A stretch of DNA of 64,000 bases from Macrophomina tecta (GCA_024180945.1 JAKSGN010000043.1:1488001-1552000), one strand, 5' to 3'; shown: positions 43,168 through 57,482, counted from the first letter of the stretch. Numbers and translations: made by a program. Notes: a model not told the origin generated them from the sequence alone.

Positions 43168-44971
43168 TCACTTTCCACGATCGGCACGTTCGGATGGTGG
43201 TACCTTGCGTGAGGCGATAAGTAGGACCGTTTGATGAGCTGCTGAGTCGGTTCGTCTGCACCTGAATCGGGATAGACCCAGCGACGTGCCTGACTGTTGT
43301 CGCACCTATCACACTATAGAGGCAAGCAAGTGGTCTTACACAGTAGGCGGATACATGCTGCCGGACGAGGAATACGAGCGGGTGCAAATGAAGCGGTGGG
43401 CTTGGCGCATTAGAAATCATAGAAATCGAGGAGCCGGTGGGCTGTTTGGCATGTGCAGACGTGCGTGTTTCGGGCAGGCGATGGGATGCCAGAGTGCTGC
43501 GTTGCTGGATAGGGTAAGAAAGGGACAGCCAATGAGTCGCGTTGCGGGTTTCAGCAACGGCGGGGTTGGCGCCGAGGGAGGCTGCGGGCGGCTTATGAGA
43601 CGATGACGGAGAGCAGAGCAATTAAGGTTCGGCAGTTGCATCGGCGGGATCGCGTGCATTCGGCACTTTGGGGAGGACCTCGAAACCACTGGCACTTGCC
43701 CGTTTGTTTGGTCCTCCTGATAAAGGGTGGCCCAGCCCGTGAGCCTGGAGCACCGAGAGCGTCAGGAGCCACACTGACTCCCCAGCGCCAGCCCTGCGGG
43801 AGCCCGCGGCACTTGAAGTGGGCCCCCTCCCCCGGCGAGTCCTCAGCTCAGCCGCGCTCAAGCCAGCCTGTCACAAGTGGCGCGCGCCATGACGTCCCAG
43901 GGTGTTTGAGCCCTGCATTGGGGCGGCTGTGCCGTGCTGTGCTGTGCCGCCGCCACCACATGTCACTGGCGCAACCACAAACAGCGACTTTGTTTCAAAC
44001 AGCCCTCGGGTTACTTGGAAGCATCCCCACTATTCGCGCGCCCTCTGTCCAACATGTTTCTGACACTTCCGCTCTTAAGCATACTGGCAAGCATACCGGC
44101 CCGGCCGGATGGGAGCACACCCTCCCAGGTACGCTCGATGACGTGCTCCATCTACCGGATAGCCAAGCCTGTGCCTGACTTAAAGTCATGGCCGCTGATT
44201 GGAGTACACACCCGTTTTTCTGGATTCCAATGAGTGATTCTTTGTATGCAGATAACAAACCTGTGGATAGAGAGACGTCTCTGGTAGGTGTCGTTCTCCT
44301 TTGCGCTCTCTCGACCTTCTCAGCCAAAAAAGAATGGATTTATTCCTTCCCAAAGTAGAGACGAGATCAACGGCAAGCTAGACCGCAGATCACGAAACAT
44401 TGCATCCCATCGGAAAATATCTGTCCACGGTACCGTCTTTGTCATCGGTCCCAGGTTTCGGCACGTTCGGGTGTTGTCTGTTTGCCACGGAACCTACCGG
44501 ATTAGACGAGGTCTGGGCGACGGGACTAGAATCTTGTCGGCAGTTTACTTGTACTACACAGCCTCGACCGAGGACGCGGCCCTCGCCAAGGTCACTATCT
44601 CATCCACTTTTTGGTATTCCTGCTGGACGAGCAGAGAGAGTCCTCGATCCAACCATCGATCAAACCGAATATCGTCAGCTCAAATATGCGGGAAGATGAT
44701 GCGATGCAGAAATGAATGAGAGGAACAACATCTGGAAACACCCACATATCAGCTCCAGCGTATTCCACAGGGGAGGAGAAAATGCTCTTCCTACATGATC
44801 ACTCATCATGACGTACGCCCACATTAAGGCTAGAACATGGCTCAGTAGTGGGATGCCCGCCCTACCGTGAGTGAGTTACTACCTCCTTGGTGAAGAGAAA
44901 GCAGTTCACGTCTAGCGCGAACTACCTGGAAAAGCAGAATCGTTGAATAAACGCAGCGGCGTGGTAGCGAG

Positions 44972-44980
44972 TATATAAAA
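44972..44980 (+). promoter_or_regulatory. Orphan TATA box
   Basis: TATATAAAA is a near-ideal TATA element with no annotated gene downstream. The first ATG after it is at 45046. Confidence 0.4.
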
Positions 44981-45045
44981 GTCCGTCTGTTTCGAGTAGT
45001 GTAAAGGTTCCCCACTCTCTTATTTACTGATTGCCTCGTAGCGAA

Positions 45046-45162
45046 ATGCTGCTCGATTACTCACATCATCAAGTTTGGCAGTCAAAAGCTCTGCGCAACA
45101 TCCGCTTGAATGCGAGACTCCTCTCCCTGGAAGCTTGCAGACGCTTCGCCGCCAAGCGCTGA
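45046..45162 (+). other. Candidate small ORF, 38 codons, downstream of the orphan TATA box
   Basis: It is the first ATG after the TATA element, 66 nt downstream. The peptide starts MLLDYSHHQVW and ends in an Arg-rich amphipathic helix-like stretch (ARLLSLEACRRFAAKR). It is too short to judge by composition; the promoter is the only support. Confidence 0.2.
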
Positions 45163-48100
45163 CTTACTTCGAAACTGCAGGATCCAAAGGTGCTGTACGC
45201 ACGACGCCGTTCTTTTCGATGTCTCGCATGCATATGGCATGAGATGCCCACCTCCTATTCCCTATTTACGACCGGTCGTAGTTACGTGAAAATATTTCCC
45301 AGCCTCGTCTGTCAAAGTCCTCATCGGCGATGCGCATTGTCGGAGGTGGTGAAGCGATACCGCCTTCGCGGCTGTGTTCCCCACACAGCAATCAACCTCT
45401 TGCCTCGCTTGTCTGACCAGCACGACATGCGCGTCAATTTCAACCGCTCTCTCTCCACGCCTCCTTTCACGCGTGTCTCTTGCATTGTTGTCCATGTGAT
45501 CCTGATGTCGAGGCAGCGGGTCTGCATGAATAAGGCCCAAACCCGTTTCTGGAGAAGAAAAGCGAGGATGCGTCGCAGAGAGAAAGAGAGCGAGGAGGCG
45601 AGACAGTAGCGGCCCGAGGGCCGGTAACGACATAGGCTAAGTGAACCGTGGCATTGAAAGAGAGTGCTGAGTATTCGCTTTTGAACGTTCCAGGACAGGT
45701 GAGTAATGGCATGAGGCAAAGCAGGCCGAGCTATTGACTCTGATTTTCGCAGCCCATGGCGCAAGTGCCGACGACGGATGAGGTAGCAGACACAAGCAGC
45801 ATGCCGGACGCCGTCAGAACTGGCCGTACTACGTCTGTGCACCACTTGATTGAAGAGAGATCATGATTAGCCGGGTGTGAAACGGCGTCAACCGTTACAA
45901 CCGTTTCCCTGGTGCGCGCATGGTCATCTCTGTGTCTTGAGCTTGTTCTGGCAAGTTTCCGCAATGTTGCTGCCTATGACGCGAAGCATCAGCGATGAAG
46001 ACATCATGTGGTAACTCAAGGTCGCAACGAAACGGCCTCAAAATGACCACAGTGGAGATTTGAAGGACAAAAGCGAGTAGTTTGATTGGAAGAAACAGTC
46101 ACTTTACCTAAGCTCTGATGGCGCTGTGTCAGTGCATACGCAACCGTCAATTTCTTAGATCCTTGATCTACAGTCTAGACCAAGAGACAAGGATCAGGCA
46201 GCAAGCATCCTGGACCACAATGACGGAGTTGGGCTGGGGAAAGGAAATATGAAGTGGTGCTCAGGTGATTGAGAGTTCCAAAACCCGCGTTTTGGGAGAT
46301 GAAGGCGGTAAATCATGATAAAAGTGTCGAGTGACTTTCAGCCCTGCAAGAAAGCTTTATCAGACTGCACGAAATAGGTAGGCCAAGAGCTGGAACAGTG
46401 ATAGGAAGTTAGTTAACTCCATGGGTTGAAAACCGGTGCGGGGTCCCCAATATTAAAGGGAGTGTCAATGCAGTGCCTCTCGAGAGCTTTCTGGTGGCTA
46501 GTGGCCCAGCACGTCTAATGTGCTTGCGGTTGGTAGGGCTGAGCTCGCCATGGCACGGCCGCATAAGGCAAAGCTTGTCAAGACACGGCGCAAAGGCTTG
46601 CGACTGGATCACAACTGACGGGCAGTGTGTGACGGCGGCGCTGGCCACATCTTGCCATAGCCTGAGAGACCACCGCCACACCGTGGAAGCACTGGACGCC
46701 CTGTCGCCCAAGTCGACCGGAAACGCTGGATGACGCCTGCACGATTGCAGCTCTCCCGCTCTGCTGAGCCACTTTGGTAGATATGATCGAATTGTGGACG
46801 CGGCTCGCGGCGTTCATGCATGGGAATCCAGGTTAGAAACGCTTCCCATGCGGCTGCTCTGCCTTACCCGCAAGCACTGAGGTGGCAAAGGCCCCTTCAA
46901 GACCCCTTTCCGCGTGCCGCCAAAGCCAAAGAGGAGGGCCCAGCAGCGCTTGCCAGCACACAGCGCGAGGCGAGGCCCCCTCGGTCCTTCTCGAAGGCCT
47001 GAAGAAGCCGGGAGGACCCAGTCGGGTCCGCACGCCTGAGCACGGCGGGCCCACAGTCCATTCGACCTCACGCGGTGCTTTATGTCCTGAGCGTCAAGTC
47101 ACGAAGCTGGGACGGCCAGAAACGGCTAGAGAGGAAGCCGCAGAGGGCGTGGTATCCGCTCTTTCTGCGTCAAGGTGTGGCGGACCGGCGCCCCGCTGGG
47201 GCTCCAGCAACGCCGTACGAAGAGAATCACTGACCGGTTGAGTCTAGCTGGCTGCCAACTCACAGGTGCTCACGAGGCGGTGGGTTCATCGAAGAGGATC
47301 GGAGGGCCAGACGGCGATGCATGCGTCCCCAGAATCTCGAACAGAAGTGGGCAGTACGATCTGGATCTAGCTGCCGGACGGATGGCAGCCTGGCTCGACA
47401 GGGCGGCAGCCATGTGTCACGACAATGACTCGCAGCGCTGGCGGGAGATGAAGTTTGGAAGCGGCGGCTCCTGCGTGCGGCTAATCCCTTGAGAACGTCT
47501 GCCCAGTGCTTCTCCCGTCTGCAGGCAGGGCGGCGACAGACCGCTGGGAGGAACGAGTGCGGTGAGGACTCTGGAGAAGTGCGGTGAGATCATGGCGCGG
47601 AAGGTGGGCAGCGCCCCGTCGGGGCAGCAGGGCCGGGCAGCGCGGCGGACGTGGGTGGCTGGCGGTCGCGCGCGATCGAGCAGCACTGGCTTGGCGCGCA
47701 ACAGCTGGTGGACGGGGAGGGAGGCAGCGCATCCGGTGCGGCAGCCAGCAGTGGGTCGCTGCCAGCGAACAGTGAGCACGCTGGCAGCACACACCCCGAA
47801 ATAGCTCACCGCTCCAGCTGCAGGCTAGGACGGAAGCGGCAATCTTCGAGAAACGCGAGCTGTCGAGGCCGGGCCCGCCGCGCGCGCCGTGCGGAAATTG
47901 GACGGACTACGCCTGAGAAGGCAGGCTTCGAGAAGGAAATTGGAGTCTATGCGCACCCGAGCGCTAGCCGGCGGGCACCCCTGAGGCGGGCAGCCACAAG
48001 CTCTGACGGCGGCTGGACGAAGCGCTGTCAGGGACTGCTCCGTGTCAAATCGTGCACTGGCGGCGAGGATGGTGCCCGCTGCAAGATGATGTCGCCCAGC

Positions 48101-50475
48101 ATCAGGGTGCTTTGGACGGCGGCCTGGACAGGAGACGCGCTTGGTGGCAGATCACAGTCGCTGAAACGGCCGCGCCCATGACTCGAAACAAGGCTTTGCG
48201 CGGAAGGCGAGGGCGAGCGATCAGCGACGCTGTGCCCGGCTGGGCGAGGGGGCCGATCGTGGGTGAAGTGGCGACTCTACACCGCCGAAAGAGGAATGCT
48301 TCTCGACGGCGAGCAGGCCTCGGAGATTGGTCGTGCGCCTGGTGGTGAGCGCGAGGGGGAAAAAGGAGTGGGCCTGTGCCGGGGTAGGCTGGCGTGGTTT
48401 GAATCAGCGCGCGCACAGGCGGATCTGGTGGAAGCCGCGTCGAAGCCGCAGAGAAGGTCACGCGTGCCCCGAGCCTCTGCAGCACCGTTGCCCGCCGGAG
48501 CTCCGCGATCCGTGCCCCTTTAAACTCCTGCGCCTTGACTCGCCACGGCTTCTCGAAGAGCTGTGGAAGCGATGCCTGCCGCGCTGTTCCTGCATGCTCG
48601 CGGATCACTCGCACGTGTGGCTGACCACTGGACGAGTAGCACCACCAGCAGCACGAACACGCCTATCCGCACCATCGCGGTGCGATCGGCCAGCAGAGCG
48701 TGGTGGCAGTGGGCCGGCGATGACCAAAGGCGCTCCACCGGCGCCTGGAATTGAATGCTGCTCCTCGCACACGCCCGGCTGTCGGCAGCCCGCCCGCTGG
48801 TGACGGAATGGGCGCTGGTGAGGACCTAGCACTCCCGCCAAGCGCATTTCCGACCAGCAGCCGAGATTGAGAATAGGCTTCCGCCCAGCCCCCTAGCCAG
48901 CTGTGGATATTTTATGAAAAACGGGCGCCGGCCGCGGGTGTCACGTAGCTAATTAGCTGGCTGGATGGCGAGCGACGGCCATCGCAATATCCAGCCGCGT
49001 TTCGTGGCTGCAGGCGACGCACACCTTGCCCTGCAGCAAGCCTGCTGCCGGCCGGCCGCCCCTGTGCACGCAGCCGGCCGCCTGCGAGAAGGGCCTTCTT
49101 GTTGGTCGTCGTCGTCGTCAGGCGATCCCGGGGCAGGCGTTTCCTGCAGCGGTGCAGCAGAGCGATCCCAGCGCGCCCGCGAGAGTGGGAGCCAAAGGGG
49201 CTTTTCTAGCGCTGCTTCTAGCGCCCTTCCACGCCTCTTCTAAACGTGGCGGCACCATGCGTGCATTGGGCCGTGCAGCAGCCCGCCCGCCCCTGCGACC
49301 AGCGCCCTGGGGCTGCTGCTACATCACCGCGGCGCCATCTAAACGTCGTCGACGCAGATGCAGTGTGCGCGCGTGGGGAGCGTGTGGGCAGCGGCGGGCG
49401 AGGGCGTGGCTGCGACGCCCGCGGAGAGCCCCTTGGCCCGGCGCGCGCCCCCCTTTCCGCTAGCCGGCTGCAGCGTGGAGCGGTGCGGTGAGCACTGTGG
49501 ATGCTCCAGACAAGCTTTGACGCGACAGCATGAGCGCCCCAGCGATCCCATGCTGCGAACCTCCATCGGCGCATTGACGCTGCAGCGAAGGTTGGCCAGG
49601 GTCGCCCAACCCGCAAGGCTGTCATTTTGGGACGCCGGCTAGCTCCCACGTCGACGCGACGGTAAACAACCCATGATCTACATAACTGCCTTGACGCCCC
49701 GACCTGAAAGCGACCCTTCTTGCTGTGACCCTTCTGCGTGCCCTGGCCAGACAGCCTCCCGCGTCCCCGAGTGCCCATCGCCCGAGTCAAGGCGGCTCTG
49801 TACTATACATCTATACATACCCGGCACAGCCTAGGACCGCTCCTCAGCACCTGTTACGAGGCCACGACCATCGACCCGACTGCTTGCCTGCATCTGCACG
49901 TCTGGTACCTGCACGCAGGCGTCCGAAGGTACGCGCGCTCCGCTCCGCCTCCGCCCCCCGCCCTGCTCTTTGCGACTCGACCCGACTGACCGCGGCCGAA
50001 GTGAAGAGATTTACGCGACACGGCTGTTGTGGACGGCTTGCACGAGATTACTCCGGCGTTATTAGGCCCGCCCGGCGACACGACACGCACACAACCCACC
50101 GTCTGCTTCTCTGGCGTTCGAGAAGCGCCCGCGACAAAGTTTCACGACGAGCGCGCATCCGCTACACGTCTGCGCACTCTCGGGCAGCGACCGCAGCAGG
50201 ACGCGCCGCTCTCAGCACATTGACAGGGCCAGCAAAAACTCCGCCAGCGCCATCGGAACTGGTGAAACTCTGCTGCGCAGGTGTCAGAATTGTCAGGTTT
50301 GAATCGGGTTAAGCCAAGGGATTAGCGCCACGCCCAATCCGGACTAGCGCATCATTGTCAGATCCAAAACGCGAAGGAAAAGAACGGTATTCCACGTAGG
50401 TACCTTCGAACTTTCTCACCCTCTCTCCTCGTCCCAACCTTTTCTCGCCCTCTCCAGCCCTGCTCCGTCTCAAAG

Positions 50476-50678
50476 GTACGTCCTGCTCTGCGGTGCCAGC
50501 GCTTCGCCTCGCATCCGCCCCCGGCTCGCGCTGCACCGCCAACGTCCGCCCGTCCCCTTTTCCACACCGGCACACCGCGCCTGCTCCACGCTCGTCCGCC
50601 GCCCTCCCCTCTGCCTCAATGTCGTTCATCTGTCCTCCGCTGTGCCCTGTTGACGATAACTGACGTTGTCTACTGCAG
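50476..50678 (+). other. Probable 5' UTR intron of the C2H2 factor gene
   Basis: Donor GTACGT at 50476, branch-like AACTGACG near 50660 and acceptor CTGCAG ending at 50678; 203 nt. It lies in CT-rich leader sequence about 400 nt before the start codon. Confidence 0.4.
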
Positions 50679-51061
50679 TGCTGCTCCCAGCTTTGACCCT
50701 CGCGTGGCCCGGCCCATACTACTCGCCCTCGGACGGACCACCCTCCACAACACCTCGATCCTTACGCAGTGTTGGTGGAGCGGGACAGCAGCTTCAGCAC
50801 ACGCGAATCAATTCGCAAGTAATCAGGTCGCTCGCATCGGTTTAAACCCTCGCCCACTCAAGGAGCGGTCAAGGAAGCCGAAGCCCGTTATACTGGTGCG
50901 CACCTCTCCCGCCTCGGATTCGCCCTTCCTTAAATCTCCACGCCTGCAGACCACCCTGCAAACGCGTGGCCTTCACCCTCGTTTTGGTTCTGGGGGATAT
51001 GGAACTTGGGAACATACTTAATACTAAGATGCCTGGACGCCTTCTAGCAGGAAGACCCTTT

Positions 51062-52568
<1,507 letters not shown>

Positions 52569-53904
52569 TTGACTCGACTTAATTTCGCGCGTTTAATTGT
52601 ACGATGAGGATTGAAGCGACTATTCAGGGCCGCAGCATTCGTCGGCGGCGATAATTCCCATATCTGGCTGTTTTGCGCAGCCATCATGGATGTCCCTTGC
52701 ATTGGTACGGAGCGTGACGGAGCAATCTTGCGAGTGTAGCATCAGGGTCTGATTTCTTCTCCTGTTTCCTTTGTTGTGGCGGTCTTTCCCTTAGTACCCT
52801 AATTCGGCTCAGGGTCTTGCATGTGTGTTAACCTCTTTCTTCTTTCGGTGCGGAGATGGAGATATCCTAAGGTTTTCCTCTGGGTCTGGATTTCTTGCTC
52901 TGTGGGCTTGCGACCGGGCGTTTTTTCTAGAGGGGGGGCCAAAGGGAGGCGTCCAAAGGCCCTCAGCGCGACACGGGCGGTTCTGGTTCAATTTTTATCT
53001 TGTTTCCTTATGCACGATGGGTCTGGTGGGCAAGGTTTTCTTTACTGGGGTTTAAAAAGAGCATTTAAAACGAGTTTAGACATGCGATGTGCGCGCTGCG
53101 TGAAGTGCAAAGTGAAGCAATGATGTGTGTGTGTGTGCCCTGGCAGCCACGGCTGCGGCGTCACCCGTGCGCCGGAAGCACGCGCAAGGGTCGGACGGCG
53201 ACGGGTGATGACGCAGCATCGCGGCGATGCGGACTGCGGAGGGCTTGGGGTTGGCCGGTTTGCCACACAAATACGGGCGCAGGTGTTGAGGTGAGGTGGT
53301 GAAGTAGATGTGTAGGGCTAGGCGGACAGGAGGCCGACAGGGCCGGTCTCGGGTCTCCTGGGAGTTGGGGCTGCGACACAGGCGATTGGACGGCGACATG
53401 GGTGCAGCTGCATCTGGCTCAGGCATGAGTGTAATGGTGTTGCAGAGTCCGGCTGACACGTATTTGGGACTCTGGACTGACTGCGCCGCCGTGCAAGGCA
53501 CGCCGCAGCCGGAGAGAGCCCAACTGCAAGGCGCGCGGCGGCTGGGCGCATTACGACTCCCAGCGCCCGCTCGCCTCCCAGCAGATCCTAATACCTCGCT
53601 CTCGTCCGCTGCATCCAGCAACCGCGCTGCTCCACGCCCTCCGTCGCCGTCACCCGTCCGTCGCTGCTTCTGTGCCTGTTTGCGGAGGCGCCCGCTGGCT
53701 AATTAAAGCGCCCGCACGTTTGCCGGCCTAGCGATTCCAAGTTGCATCATCGCCCGACATTCGCCCAGCCCTCCATCCCCTCGAACCTCACCCTACCTAC
53801 CACTTCGCCCCGGCCCTCGTTACCACCCGCCACCGCTTCCGCACACGCATACATTTTCCTGCGCCCGCTGCTGTCCGCGACACAGCGCGCCCCCGTCTGC
53901 CACA
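52569..53904. other. 1.3-kb intergenic region
   Basis: 3' UTR of the zinc-finger gene on the left; promoter and CT-rich leader of the epsin gene on the right. A short (TG)n run lies at about 53123-53137. No gene is seen. Confidence 0.5.
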
Positions 53905-55807
53905 ATGTCCAAGGTGGTGCGCAGCGTGAAGAATGTCACCAAGGGTTACTCGAGCGTCGAGATCAAGGTGCGAAATGGTACGCCGCGCCCCAACTCGCAC
54001 CCGCCGTCGCCGCCAGCTGACCAGATGCAGCCACAAGCAACGACCCGTGGGGCCCTGTCGGCAGCGACATGGCCGAGATTGCCCAGTTGACCTTCAACAA
54101 GTAAGTGCCTGCCCAGCTCCCCGGTCGCCCGCGGACGCGGCGGGCCTGTTGCAGAGAGCGCTGATACATTGTCGCAGCAGTCAAGACTTCTACCAGATCA
54201 TGGATATGCTCGACAAACGCCTGAACGACAAGGGCAAGAACTGGCGCCACGTGCTCAAGTCGCTCAAGGTCCTCGACTACTGCCTGCACGAGGGCTCCGA
54301 GCTGGTCATGACCTGGGCGCGCAAGAACCTCTACATCATCAAGACTCTACGCGAATTCCAGTACGTTGACGAGGATGGCCGCGACGTCGGTCAAAATGGT
54401 ATGCCAGCCCCGGTTACCGTCCTTCTCCTGAATCGCCGTCGTGCTGACGCTATGTGTACAGTGCGCGTTTCCGCGAAGGAACTCACCTCCCTGATTCTCG
54501 ACGAAGAGCGACTGCGCGCCGAGCGCGCCGACCGCAAATCGTGGAAGTCCCGCGTTACTGGCCTGGAGGACTACGGCATGGGTGGTCATGGCAATGAGCC
54601 CACCCGCCCCCGTCAGCCGCGCAAACAGAGGGCCGACGAGGAGGACTTGGAGTACAGGCTGGCTATTGAGGCAAGCAAGAATGAAGCCGAGGAGGAGGAG
54701 CGCAGGCGTCGCGAGCGCCAGGCTCGCGCGGAGGATGACGAGGATTTGCAGAAGGCCATCAGGCTCAGTAAGGAGGAAGAGGAGCTGCGCCGTAGGGAGC
54801 TTGAGGAATCCAATGCCAACAGTCTGTTCGACGACACTCCCGCCCAGCCCGCCGTAGCCCAGCCTACCGGGTGGAACCAAGGATATCAGCAGCAGGGTGC
54901 CGTGGATTGGTTCGGCAATCTGGTCGACCAGCAGCAACCGCAAAACACCGGCTTCCTGAATAACGCCTACTCCCAGCCGACTGGAATGCAGCCGCAGCAA
55001 ACCGGATACCAGAATGGATACGGCTACAACGGTTTCCAGCCGCAGCAGCCTACTGGGTTTGACCAGGCTTTTGGCCAGCAGCAGAACTACCTCCAGCCTC
55101 AGCAAACTGCATTCAACATGGGGAACAACCCGTGGGGCCAGCAGACCAACGGCTTTGGCCAGCAGCACCAGCCAATGGAGCAGCAGAACACCCTCCAGCC
55201 AGGGAGCAACAATCCGTGGGCATCGACGTCAGGCGCACATACTACGGATTCCATTAAGCCTATGCCAACAGGTTCTAACAACCCATTCGCTTCCTCGATT
55301 ACCCGGCCAGCTACTGCTCAACCCGTCCGCTCAACAGCGCCATCCCTCAGCACATTGCAGGAGCAGCAGACGGCTCAGTTCAACCCAATCCGCGACTTTT
55401 CTGCACCACCTTCGCAAAGCTTCCAAGCTCACAGCCCACAACAGCAGGAGAAGCCCATGGATCCCCATACGGCACGCCTCAATGCGCTGCTTGCCTCAGG
55501 AGAAGGCCAAGATACGTTTGGAAATGTCGGCAACCTGCGCATTCCCGCTCAGCACACTGCTCCCGGAACTTTCGTCAACAGCGCAGGCCAGGGAATTAGC
55601 CGCATAACGCAGAACCAGACAGGCAACAACCCCTTCTTGAACAGCCAATTCACAGGCATGCCGCAACAGACTGGCTTCACTAACCAGAACCGGATGATGC
55701 CGGCTCAGACTGGCCCCGTGGGAGGATTCGGCGGCAACCCATTCGGCTCCAACTACGGCCAACAGCACCAGCAGCAGCAACAACAGGGAAGCCTGATCGA
55801 CTTGTGA
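53905..55807 (+). CDS. ENT1: Epsin-like ENTH-domain endocytic adaptor (Ent1/Ent2 type)
   Basis: This adaptor couples phosphoinositides, ubiquitinated cargo and clathrin at endocytic sites. Four exons (53905-53977, 54031-54100, 54178-54398, 54462-55807; introns 53, 77 and 63 nt) give 569 aa. The ENTH domain (1-150) has KGYSSVEIKVRNATSNDPWG, IMDMLDKRLNDKGKNWRH and NLYIIKTLREF. Two ubiquitin-interacting motifs follow (DLEYRLAIEASKNE and DLQKAIRLSKEEEE). The Gln-rich tail has NPF motifs for EH-domain partners (NNPFASS, NNPFLNS, GNPFGSN). The protein ends in the clathrin box LIDL. The third exon begins at a tandem CAGCAG acceptor, so one residue (Ser) may be optional. Filamentous fungi usually have one such epsin, so the yeast symbol is approximate. 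Confidence 0.95.
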
Positions 55808-56022
55808 TGAGCACGTGAGCATAAGTAGATCATGTACAGGAAACGGCCGTTGAGTTTGCTTTCTAGGGATATCATTGGGTCTCAACGGGAGTGGCCTTCT
55901 GGCGCGGTGTCCATTTGGTGGGTGGCTGCTGATGAGCAAAGGGATTTTCTGGAAGGGAACCACTAAAAAGGCTTGTCGTTTTGTGTCTGTCTTTTCCCTA
56001 TGTCCAATCTGGTTGAACTCTC

Positions 56023-56042
56023 TTTTTTTTTTTTTTTTTTTT
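56023..56042. repeat. Poly(T) homopolymer, 20 nt
   Basis: An uninterrupted T run about 215 nt downstream of the epsin stop codon. Confidence 0.9.
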
Positions 56043-57087
56043 AATTCGTGGACTTGCCTTTTTCCCCCTCCTACCCGCCAGCGTTTTACTCCTTCAATGA
56101 TCTTTTGCCGCGTAAGCTGGGGGTTCTGCGCGTTGCAAAATGTGTGTAGTAGAGATTTATATTTTAAAAGAGGCCATGCACCCCATGCCCTCCACCCGCC
56201 CTTCAAATGTCTCTCTCTCTCTCCCTTCCCTCGCGTCTCTTATCCACATCGGCGAACAGTCCGCCTTTCTTCAAAGAACAGACTTAAGTCATATGAAGAA
56301 GGGAAGGGAGACATCCACATTATTTTTCAATAATAACTTGGCTATTAGGCTAAATTTGGTCAGATTATCATGGTGGGGACGCTCCTGTTTACCTTTTTTT
56401 TTTTTGGTTCTTTGCAGGGGATTATATACCAATTTCTTTTTTTTTTCCCCCTCTTTTGACTTCGCGATTAGGTGTCAAACGGTGGTGTCAGTCTCGGATG
56501 TCCTATGTGCTCGAAATATGTGTATGTGTTCATTGGCCTCGCTGCGTGTAGTTGAGAAATTTGTGCCACGTTCTGCTGAATCTCAGGGCGCGTGTGAGTG
56601 GTGTTGCGTGTGGGCTCAAATGCGGTGGTTGAGATGCTGTGATTCGAGGGTGCTGAATGCCATATTGTATGCTGCGACCAACGGGGCTTGTCTTTACATC
56701 ATAGGAACGGGGTCTAGGGAAGGTGACCACATGGTATGTGCGCGCCTGCTGACAAGCAGAAGAATGCTCGGTAATCGACGTGCCAACTTGCGGCGGCGAG
56801 AGTATTGCGTACAGCCGTACATACGTTTTCTTGTTTACTCCACATGATCCGCATGTGGGCAGTGAGCAGTGGACGCTGTTCATGTTGGAATATGGTGTCG
56901 CGTGATACAGCGCTTGATACACGTCCAATGGGGGCCTCTAATGACTTGTTTGCCAAATTTTTCTCGGGTTCGATGATTAACCACGCTGGGCTCGCTATAC
57001 ACAAAAGAGAGTCCAGCATTGTTATACGCAGTGACCGCATTGTTGAGGCATGTGGGACTTGCTGAACTGCCATGGATATCTATAGTG

Positions 57088-57097
57088 TATATATAAA
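57088..57097 (+). promoter_or_regulatory. TATA box of the 82-aa small protein gene
   Basis: TATATATAAA lies 137 nt before the ATG at 57234, with a C/T-rich start-site-like block (57099-57130) right after it. Confidence 0.6.
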
Positions 57098-57233
57098 CTC
57101 CCCTGCCCTTCTCCCCCAGCGTTCTCCCCACGCATCCTTCAAGGAGACACAAGCAAGCACGAACATAACTCACTTCCATACTGGCCAGGGTAAGAAATAT
57201 ATCTCAGCCTCTCAGATTATCAGTAATATCAGA

Positions 57234-57482
57234 ATGAGCGGCTCTGGCTCGGGACAATTGCGGAGGGTGGCCGGAAATCCGGATCTGAGGGGCACATCGA
57301 TGAACTATCACGTCGGGGGCGGTTCCTCCGGTTCTTATTCCATGCCCAGCGGTAATTCTTCAGACGCCCCAACCTGCACCGGGGTCAAGTGGTTCGGGAC
57401 CAGAGGGGGTTCATACATGGCATTCACAGAGCCTGACTCCTTGCCGAAACCGGGGTCGAACTACGTTCCCAAGTTTAATTGA
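57234..57482 (+). CDS. Small Gly/Ser-rich protein, 82 aa, unknown function
   Basis: A short frame begins MSGSGSGQLRRVAGN. It contains a Gly/Ser-rich middle (HVGGGSSGSYSMPSGNSS) and ends in a denser C-terminal block (CTGVKWFGTRGGSYMAFTEPD... KFN) that looks conserved in style. There is no signal peptide or membrane helix. A strong TATA box lies 137 nt upstream. The leader contains a possible 5' UTR intron (GTAAGA near 57190 to a CAG near 57222 or 57231). I do not recognise the family. The promoter and the clean stop favour a real stress- or stage-regulated gene. Confidence 0.6.
   Translation: MSGSGSGQLRRVAGNPDLRGTSMNYHVGGGSSGSYSMPSGNSSDAPTCTGVKWFGTRGGSYMAFTEPDSLPKPGSNYVPKFN

Larger units (their letters stand above)
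43168..50998. other. About 8-kb region without recognisable genes
   Basis: No stretch shows a conserved motif, a consistent coding strand or plausible exon chains. The part from about 46800 to 49800 is GC-rich, so random open frames up to 190 codons occur on both strands. The region contains one strong TATA box (44972-44980) with a 38-codon frame after it. Near the right end it holds the probable leader of the C2H2 factor, including a 203-nt 5' UTR intron. Non-coding RNA or long-range regulatory sequence is possible but not shown. Confidence 0.5.
55808..57233. other. 1.4-kb intergenic region with a poly(T) run
   Basis: Contains the epsin 3' UTR, a T20 run (56023-56042), T-rich stretches near 56393-56406 and 56436-56447 and a CT dinucleotide run near 56208-56223. 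No gene is supported until the small ORF at 57234. Confidence 0.5.

Noticed and set aside
48102..49790. Open frames of 145-190 codons in the GC-rich part of the gene desert
   Set aside because: They overlap on both strands, are Arg/Ala/Pro-rich and show no splice logic; expected by chance at high GC.
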